A DNA stretch of 64,000 bases from Cryptosporangium aurantiacum. GTDB lineage: Bacteria; Actinomycetota; Actinomycetes; Mycobacteriales; Cryptosporangiaceae. The number at the start of each line of letters is the position of its first letter. Position 1 is the first letter of the stretch. A program made the translations under genes and the position numbers. Where the stretch lies: positions 496,001 to 560,000 of the forward strand of contig NZ_FRCS01000005.1 of NCBI RefSeq assembly GCF_900143005.1. The letters run 5' to 3'. The notes beneath the pieces are model-generated. The model did not search any database, had not been told where the DNA came from, and worked only from the letters and a program-made list of their open reading frames with translations. Below, piece by piece: positions 58,542 to 64,000 of the stretch.

Positions 58542-58976
58542 TCAGTCCTGGACAGTGATGCCCATCGAGCGCGCCGTACCGGCGATGATCTTCTCGGCCT
58601 GGTCGAGGTCGATCGCGTTCAGGTCGACCATCTTGGTCTCAGCGATCTGCCGGACCTGGTCCCGCGTCACGGTGGCGACCTTGGTCTTGTGCGGCTCGCC
58701 CGAACCCTTCGGCACACCGGCGGCCTTGAGCAGCAGCCGCGCGGCCGGCGGGGTCTTGGTGACGAACGTGAACGAGCGGTCCTCGTAGACCGAGATCTCG
58801 ACCGGGACGATGTCGCCCCGCTGCGACTCGGTGGCCGCGTTGTAGGCCTTGCAGAACTCCATGATGTTCACGCCGTGCTGACCCAGCGCGGGGCCGACCG
58901 GCGGCGCAGGCGTCGCAGCGCCGGCCTTGATCTGGAGCTTGATGATTGCTGAGAGCTTCTTCTTCTTCGGAGGCAT
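58542..58976 (-). CDS. rplK: 50S ribosomal protein L11
   Basis: A 144-residue L11, [20 protein letters not shown] with [20 protein letters not shown]; prolines of the thiopeptide-binding N-terminal domain are present. It forms the GTPase-associated centre and activates RelA-type enzymes. Confidence 0.98.
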   Translation of the reverse strand: MPPKKKKLSAIIKLQIKAGAATPAPPVGPALGQHGVNIMEFCKAYNAATESQRGDIVPVEISVYEDRSFTFVTKTPPAARLLLKAAGVPKGSGEPHKTKVATVTRDQVRQIAETKMVDLNAIDLDQAEKIIAGTARSMGITVQD

Positions 58977-59095
58977 CTTCCTGGGCTTTCCTGGGCTACT
59001 GCAGTCCCCCGGACTCTCCGGGGAACATTTGCCGGTTACAACCGGACACCACTAATGATGCCGGAAGCACAGCGGGCGCCATGTTCTGACCTGGA

Positions 59096-59194
59096 GCCCG
59101 CTCAGGGCGGCGCTGGCATCCGCGCCGGGCGACGTCGCGTATACCGTCATACTCAAGTCGCCCGGCGCGGCTGTCAGCGTCGTCCTGAGCGGGC
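59096..59194 (-). repeat. 99-bp hairpin element, copy B
   Basis: 38-nt arms (59157-59194 and 59096-59133) and a 23-nt loop, read on the minus strand 6 nt after the nusG stop. Loop starts TTGAGT and ends ACGCGAC, and TCCAGGTCAG follows the second arm, as in copy A. The 14 innermost pairs are a different sequence from copy A but pair perfectly. Confidence 0.85.
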
Positions 59195-59200
59195 CGCCCA

Positions 59201-59923
59201 CTAGATCTTCGAGACCTGGTTGAAGTTGAGTTCTACCGGGGTCTCTCGGCCGAAGATCGAGACGAGCACCTTGAGCTTCTGCGCGTCCGGGTTGATCTCG
59301 CTGATCGAGGCGGGCAGCGTGGCGAACGCGCCCTCGGTGACCGTGACCGAATCGCCGACCTCGAAGTCGACGACCTTCACCGGCGCCTTGACCTCCTTCT
59401 GGACGGTCGGCGCGAGGATCTTCACGACCTCTTCGAGGCTCAGCGGGCTCGGACGGTCGGCGCGCGAGGTGGCCCCGACGAAGCCCGTGACGCCCGGCGT
59501 GTTCCGCACCGCGGACCAGGACTCCGGCGTCAGCTCCATCCGGACCAGCAGGTAGCCCGGGAAGACCTTCGACTGGACCTGCTGCCGCTTGCCGTTCTTG
59601 ACCTCGGTGACCTCCTGAGTGGGCACCTCGATCTGGAAGATGTAGTCCTCGACGTTCAGCGACGTGATGCGGCTCTCGAGGTTGGTCTTGACCTTGTTCT
59701 CGTAGCCGGCGTAGGAGTGCACGACGTACCACTCGCCGGGGGCCATCCGCAGTGCGCGGCGCAGCTCCTCGACCGGGTCTTCTTCGTCGTCGGGCGTGAC
59801 GGCCGCGGGGGCCGGAGTCGGAGCTGCGAGCGCCTCGACGTCGGCCGACGCCTCGGCGTCATCGGTCAGGGCGGCGGTCTCGCCTCCCTCGGGAAGGCGG
59901 AAATCCTCGTCGTAGTCGGGCAC
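59201..59923 (-). CDS. nusG: Transcription termination/antitermination factor NusG
   Basis: A 240-residue NusG. About 60 N-terminal residues are acidic and Ala-rich, as in other actinobacteria; the NGN domain has [20 protein letters not shown], and the KOW domain starts [20 protein letters not shown]. It binds RNA polymerase and, through S10, the ribosome. GTG at 59923 is chosen for fit to the acidic start VPDYDEDF. Confidence 0.96.
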   Translation of the reverse strand: MPDYDEDFRLPEGGETAALTDDAEASADVEALAAPTPAPAAVTPDDEEDPVEELRRALRMAPGEWYVVHSYAGYENKVKTNLESRITSLNVEDYIFQIEVPTQEVTEVKNGKRQQVQSKVFPGYLLVRMELTPESWSAVRNTPGVTGFVGATSRADRPSPLSLEEVVKILAPTVQKEVKAPVKVVDFEVGDSVTVTEGAFATLPASISEINPDAQKLKVLVSIFGRETPVELNFNQVSKI

Positions 59924-60019
59924 GCGATGGCTCTTCTCTGTCTGTGGGTTTAATCCATTGTCCCGCACGCGGACGCGACACGAGGCCAACCCGGGATGCG
60001 GGCCGGCCTCGGGGGCGAA

Positions 60020-60373
60020 CTAGGAGTCGCTGTTCGCCCCGAACGCCCACATCACGATCTTGGCGACGCCGGCATCGAGGCCCCACACGATCGCGGTCAT
60101 GATCGTCACGAACACGACGACCACGGACGTGTAGGTGATCAGCTCCTTGCGGGTGGGCCAGATCACCTTGCGCAGCTCGGCGACGACCTCGCGGATGAAC
60201 CTGATCAACCGGGAGATCGGATTGGGTCGACGCTCCTTGGTGCCCTTGCGCGGCCCCTTGTCGACGGGGCCCTTGCCACCGGCCTTGGGGAGCTTGGGCG
60301 AACCGTCGGTCTTCGCGGCGACGCTAGCTGCAGACCGCTCCGCCGCTTGGGCGCTGCCCTTGCTGTCGGCCAC
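60020..60373 (-). CDS. secE: Preprotein translocase subunit SecE
   Basis: A 117-residue SecE with a long charged N-terminus and one membrane helix near the end (TYTSVVVVFVTIMTAIVWGL), preceded by the conserved RFIREVVAELRKVIWPTRKE. GTG start; 96 nt before nusG. A 73-bp tandem repeat begins 4 nt upstream of its start codon, so the usual ribosome binding site is not evident. Confidence 0.96.
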   Translation of the reverse strand: MADSKGSAQAAERSAASVAAKTDGSPKLPKAGGKGPVDKGPRKGTKERRPNPISRLIRFIREVVAELRKVIWPTRKELITYTSVVVVFVTIMTAIVWGLDAGVAKIVMWAFGANSDS

Positions 60374-60377
60374 CGGA

Positions 60378-60626
60378 CTGCCTTCCCGTCGTCAGTCGTT
60401 GCTTCGTTCGGGCCGGGCGGCTGGAGTCCTTGCTGTCGGACTCTGTCGCTCTGCCTTCCCGTCGTCAGTCGTTGCTTCGTTCGGGCCGGGCGGCTGGAGT
60501 CCTTGCTGTCGGACTCTGTCGCTCTGCCTTCCCGTCGTCAGTCGTTGCTTCGTTCGGGCGGGGCGGCTGGAGTCCTTGCTGTCGGACTCTGTCGCTCTGC
60601 CTTCCCGTCGTCAGTCGTTGCTTCGT
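60378..60626. repeat. 73-bp tandem repeat upstream of secE
   Basis: Units start at 60378, 60451, 60524 and 60597 (the last is 30 nt long). Full copies differ at one position. Each holds CCTTGCTGTCGG, which also occurs at the first codons of secE, as if the array grew from that boundary. It fills most of the gap between secE and tRNA-Trp. Confidence 0.92.
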
Positions 60627-60680
60627 GCTCTTAACTCGCCTGTCGGAGCCTTAGTTCCCCTCGTCGGGCGAGGTCGGTGC

Positions 60681-60752
<72 letters not shown>

Positions 60753-60971
60753 TCGCACTGCCGCGGGTGCGGCAACGCGCTTTGCAACATACTTCCCTGA
60801 GGCGAGCGCGACGACAACCCGCCGTCCGACCAGGGGCTGGCGGGTCGGGCGTCAGCACGCCCCAGAGCGATGAGTGTACGGGGTCGCCGACGAATCTCCC
60901 AAACCGGCATCGCGCGGGCCCGCGAACTATAGGCGCGCACCCGCACAGCCCGGTCTGCCAGAGTGGAAGCC

Positions 60972-62195
60972 ATGACCGCAGCTGACACCTCGCCCGCCCG
61001 CCGCATCTCGACCAAGGTGGGTGCCATCGCCGAATCCGCCACGCTCGCCGTCGATGCCAAGGCCAAGGCGCTGAAGGCGGCCGGGCGCCCGGTGATCGGC
61101 TTCGGCGCCGGCGAGCCCGACTTCCCCACCCCCGACTACGTCGTCCAGGCCGCGATCGCCGCCTGCAGCGACCCGAAGAACCACCGCTACACCCCCGCCG
61201 CCGGCCTGCCCGAGCTCAAGGCCGCGATCGCGGCGAAGACGCTGCGCGACACCGGCGTCGAGGTCGCCGCGAACCAGGTCCTGGTCACCAACGGCGGCAA
61301 GCAGGCCGTGTACGAGGCGTTCGCGACGCTGATCGACGACGGCGACGAGGTCATCCTCCCGGCGCCGTACTGGACCACCTACCCCGAGGCGATCCGCCTG
61401 GCCGGCGGCGTCCCGGTCGACGTCATCGCCGACGAGACCCAGGACTACCTGGTCACGGTCGAGCAGCTCGAGGCCGCCCGCACCGAGAAGACGAAGGCGC
61501 TGCTGTTCTGCTCGCCGAGCAACCCGACCGGCGCGGTCTACACCGCCGAGCAGGTCGAGGCGATCGGCCGCTGGGCGCTCGAGCACGGCATCTGGGTGAT
61601 CACCGACGAGATCTACGAGCACCTGATCTACGGCGACGCCGAGTTCGTCTCGATCGTCAAGGCGGTCCCGGAGCTGGCGAACCAGGCCGTGATCCTGAAC
61701 GGCGTCGCGAAGACCTACGCGATGACCGGTTGGCGCGTCGGGTGGCTGATCGGCCCGACCGACGTCGTCAAGGCGGCGGCCAACCTCCAGTCCCACCTGA
61801 GCTCGAACGTGGCCAACGTGTCGCAGCGGGCCGCGCTGGCCGCCGTCGAAGGTGACCTGTCCGCGGTCGAGGAGATGAAGACCGCGTTCGACCGTCGCCG
61901 CCAGACGATCGTCCGGATGCTCAACGAGATCGACGGCGTCTACTGCCCGGAACCGAAGGGTGCGTTCTACGCCTACCCGTCGGTCAAGGGGCTGATCGGC
62001 AAGGAGCTGCGCGGCGTTCAGATCTCCTCGTCCTCGCAGCTCGCGTCGGTGATCCTCGACGAGGTCGAGGTCGCGGTCGTTCCGGGCGAGGCGTTCGGCA
62101 CGCCGGGTTACCTCCGGCTCTCGTACGCGCTCGGCGACGACGACATCGTCGAGGGCGTCTCCCGTCTCCAGAAGCTGCTCGCCGAAGCCCACTGA
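60972..62195 (+). CDS. aspC: Pyridoxal-phosphate aspartate aminotransferase (class I)
   Basis: A 407-residue fold-type I aminotransferase, exchanging amino groups between aspartate and 2-oxoglutarate. [48 protein letters not shown] and the PLP-lysine in [17 protein letters not shown] are present, and [10 protein letters not shown] has the substrate Arg. Type Ib. ATG at 60972; a GTG three codons earlier is possible. It is next to secE in other actinomycetes too. Confidence 0.92.
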   Translation: MTAADTSPARRISTKVGAIAESATLAVDAKAKALKAAGRPVIGFGAGEPDFPTPDYVVQAAIAACSDPKNHRYTPAAGLPELKAAIAAKTLRDTGVEVAANQVLVTNGGKQAVYEAFATLIDDGDEVILPAPYWTTYPEAIRLAGGVPVDVIADETQDYLVTVEQLEAARTEKTKALLFCSPSNPTGAVYTAEQVEAIGRWALEHGIWVITDEIYEHLIYGDAEFVSIVKAVPELANQAVILNGVAKTYAMTGWRVGWLIGPTDVVKAAANLQSHLSSNVANVSQRAALAAVEGDLSAVEEMKTAFDRRRQTIVRMLNEIDGVYCPEPKGAFYAYPSVKGLIGKELRGVQISSSSQLASVILDEVEVAVVPGEAFGTPGYLRLSYALGDDDIVEGVSRLQKLLAEAH

Positions 62196-62226
62196 CGCCT
62201 TCACACGCCTTCACACGCCTTCACAG

Positions 62227-62278
62227 CGAAGCGGGCCCGTTCGGGCGAGCCATGGCTCGCCCGAACGGGCCCGCTTCG
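62227..62278. terminator. 52-bp perfect palindrome between convergent genes
   Basis: Symmetric over all 52 bases, centred on CCATGG, between aspC and the MFS gene (6 nt before its stop). Bidirectional terminator; 11-bp direct repeats (cttcacacgc) lie just before it. Confidence 0.75.
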
Positions 62279-62284
62279 AGTTGG

Positions 62285-63712
62285 TCAGGCGGGCACCGGC
62301 TCGGGTTCGCGGGCCAGCGGCGGCACAACCGGCTCGGGCGTCGAGCGCCGGAGACCGGGGACGAAGACCGCGGCGGCCGCGCCAGCCAGGACCACACCGA
62401 CGCCGACCCAGGTCGCGACGCTGGTGCCGTCCGAGTACGACTGCGCCGAGGCGTAGCCGCCCTGGTGCGAGAAGACCGCCGCGAGCACGGCCACCCCGAA
62501 CACGCCCCCGATCTCCCGGATCGCGTTGTTCGCACCGGACGCCACGCCGGTGTCAGCGACCGACACCGACCCGAGCACCACGTTCGCGATCGGGACGAAG
62601 AACAGCGCCATGCCGATCCCGGAGATCACGAACGCCGGCCACTGCGTGGAGTAGGGAGTGTCCGGCGCCATCGTCCCGGCCAGCCAGGCGAGCCCGGCCG
62701 CCTGCAGCAGCAGACCGACGACCAGGAGCGGGCGCCCGCCGATCCGGTCGGAGAGCGGACCGGCCAGCGGCGCGACCAGCATCGGCATCGCGGTCCAGGG
62801 CAGCATCTTCAGGCCCGCCTCGAACGGACCGGCCCCCTGCACGGTCTGCAGGAACTGGGCGAGCAGGAAGATCGATCCGAACATCCCGAAGCTGAACAGC
62901 ATCGCGGTGGCGTTGCTCGCGGCGAAGCCCCGGTTGCGGAACAGCCGTAGCGGCAGCATCGGGTGGGCGGTGCGGGCCTCCCAGGCCACGAACAGCGCGG
63001 TCAGGGCGCCGCCGACGACCAGCGAACCCACGACCTCGGCGCTGCCCCAGCCGGCCGCGTTGCCGCGCACCAGGCCCCACACGATGCCGAGCAGACCGGC
63101 GGTGATCAGGCCGAGGCCGGGCAGGTCGAGACGCTGCGCCGTGCCCCGTGCCGGCGAGAGACGGGTCAGCGCGATCGGCGCCAGCAGGATGCCCACCGGG
63201 ACGTTGATCCAGAAGATCCACTGCCAGGCCCATCCGTCGACGACCGCCCCGCCGATCAGCGGGCCGAACGCGACGCCGAGCCCGGAGACCGCTCCCCAGA
63301 CCCCCAGCGCGGCACCGCGTCGCTCTGGCGCTACCGCTGCGGACAGCATCGTCAGCGTGAGCGGCAGGATCATCGCGCCGCCGACGCCCTGAACGGCCCG
63401 TGCGGCGATCAGCGTGCCGACGTTCGGGGCCAGCGCCGCGAGCGCCGACGCGACCGTGAACAGCGCGATACCGAGGCCGAGAATGCGGCGGCGTCCAAAG
63501 CGTTCACCCAGCGTCGCACCGGTGAGGAGGAGGACGCCGAACGTCAGCGTGTAGGCGTTGACGGTCCACTCGAGGTCGGCGAGGTCGGCGCCGAGCGAGG
63601 TGCGGATCTCCGGGAGTGCGGTGGTGACGACCAGGTTGTCCAGCGACACCATGAAGGCCGCCAGCGTGGTCACGGGGAACGTCCATCGGGTCGTGGAGGG
63701 TGGCGCGGACAT
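62285..63712 (-). CDS. MFS drug exporter, DHA2 (EmrB/QacA) type
   Basis: A 475-residue transporter with 14 membrane helices. LEWTVNAYTLTFGVLLLTGA and motif A (GERFGRRRILG) are in the first half; the antiporter motif C appears as VSGLGVAFGPLIGG. It likely expels drugs by proton antiport. ATG at 63712 has GGGGAG 7 nt upstream; a TTG at 63742 would add ten residues. It follows a TetR-type gene on the same strand, probably its regulator. Confidence 0.9.
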   Translation of the reverse strand: MSAPPSTTRWTFPVTTLAAFMVSLDNLVVTTALPEIRTSLGADLADLEWTVNAYTLTFGVLLLTGATLGERFGRRRILGLGIALFTVASALAALAPNVGTLIAARAVQGVGGAMILPLTLTMLSAAVAPERRGAALGVWGAVSGLGVAFGPLIGGAVVDGWAWQWIFWINVPVGILLAPIALTRLSPARGTAQRLDLPGLGLITAGLLGIVWGLVRGNAAGWGSAEVVGSLVVGGALTALFVAWEARTAHPMLPLRLFRNRGFAASNATAMLFSFGMFGSIFLLAQFLQTVQGAGPFEAGLKMLPWTAMPMLVAPLAGPLSDRIGGRPLLVVGLLLQAAGLAWLAGTMAPDTPYSTQWPAFVISGIGMALFFVPIANVVLGSVSVADTGVASGANNAIREIGGVFGVAVLAAVFSHQGGYASAQSYSDGTSVATWVGVGVVLAGAAAAVFVPGLRRSTPEPVVPPLAREPEPVPA

Positions 63713-63758
63713 GGCGAGGCTCCCCAGGTAGTGATTGGTCAATAACTTCGTTGGGTCG

Positions 63759-63786
63759 AAAAAAGTCCCGGCCGCGGCGCCGGGAC
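63759..63786 (-). terminator. Intrinsic terminator after tetR-type gene
   Basis: GTCCCGGC/GCCGGGAC stem, 6-nt loop, followed on the minus strand by six T. The only classic stem-plus-T-tract terminator in the window. Confidence 0.85.
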
Positions 63787-63794
63787 TCGGGTCG

Positions 63795-64000
63795 TTACTG
63801 CTGCGGGGCGTCGAGGAACTCCAGCCCCTCGCGCATGGCCTCGGGAACGCACAGGCGCGCCCACGGGGCGTCGTACGAGTCGAGGCTCATCGCCGTGACG
63901 ACGTTCCAGAGCATGCCGTAGGCGAAGAACTGCCGAACCGAATCGTCGGTCGCGCCACCGATGCGCTGCACGGTCGCCCAGAGCCGGCCGTAGCCGTTGC
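63795..64000 (-). CDS. TetR/AcrR-family regulator, C-terminal part
   Basis: The last 67 residues of a gene cut by the window edge. YGRLWATVQRIGGATDDSVR and QFFAYGMLWNVVTAMSLD look like the C-terminal ligand domain of TetR-type repressors; the DNA-binding part is outside. Its place before a DHA2 exporter supports the call. Confidence 0.65.
   Translation of the reverse strand, partial: NGYGRLWATVQRIGGATDDSVRQFFAYGMLWNVVTAMSLDSYDAPWARLCVPEAMREGLEFLDAPQQ

Noticed and set aside
63731-63746. ATTGGTCAAT as a TetR operator
   Set aside because: The 10-bp symmetry is short, and it overlaps the region just ahead of the MFS start; suggestive only, since no second copy is visible.

Overview
The window is a 64-kb piece of a very GC-rich chromosome (coding third positions are almost all G or C, with many GTG starts and a few TTG). 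It comes from an actinomycete. Evidence for this is the gene order tRNA-Trp / secE / nusG / rplK-rplA / rplJ-rplL / rpoB-rpoC / rpsL-rpsG-fusA-tuf / S10 / spc / alpha, a TTG-started rpoB, a single short zinc-type S14, a four-cysteine adenylate kinase, and many Gly/Gln/Tyr/Pro-rich membrane proteins. I cannot name the genus from sequence alone.

Layout. 0-10 kb: a repeat-rich membrane protein, a two-component system diverging from an ABC exporter pair, an ABC-F ATPase and phosphoglucomutase. 10-33 kb, read leftwards from 33 kb: the ribosomal superoperon rpsL-rpsG-fusA-tuf, rpsJ-rplC-rplD-rplW-rplB-rpsS-rplV-rpsC-rplP-rpmC-rpsQ, rplN-rplX-rplE-rpsN-rpsH-rplF-rplR-rpsE-rpmD-rplO, secY-adk, map plus a DUF1707 protein, infA-rpmJ-rpsM-rpsK-rpsD-rpoA-rplQ and truA. 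Hairpins between several of these blocks suggest separate or attenuated transcripts. 33-43 kb: two small DUF4190-like membrane proteins, then rpoC and rpoB with a recognisable promoter.

43-56 kb: a PRC-barrel protein with very long repeats, a 1.2-kb repeat-filled gap, then an envelope-polysaccharide locus. The locus has a cytidylyltransferase, a CDP-alcohol phosphotransferase, a flippase, GDP-mannose dehydratase, an O-antigen-ligase-like protein, a GT4 glycosyltransferase, GDP-fucose synthase and a WecG/TagA glycosyltransferase. It lies between rpoB and rplL. Together these genes predict export of a deoxyhexose-containing (GDP-fucose pathway), probably phosphodiester-modified, surface glycan. 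56-61 kb: rplL-rplJ with an L10 leader, rplA-rplK, nusG, secE and tRNA-Trp. 61-64 kb: an aspartate aminotransferase, an MFS exporter and the end of its TetR-type regulator.

The most unusual signals are outside or inside ordinary genes. Two copies of a 99-bp hairpin element have conserved outer arms and loop ends but completely different, fully compensated inner stems; they follow wecG and nusG. There is a 73-bp tandem repeat in front of secE, a 20-21-bp periodic array at 45.8 kb, and a roughly 170-residue low-complexity insertion in the ATP-lid of the histidine kinase. truA has no ATG, GTG or TTG ahead of its conserved N-terminus.
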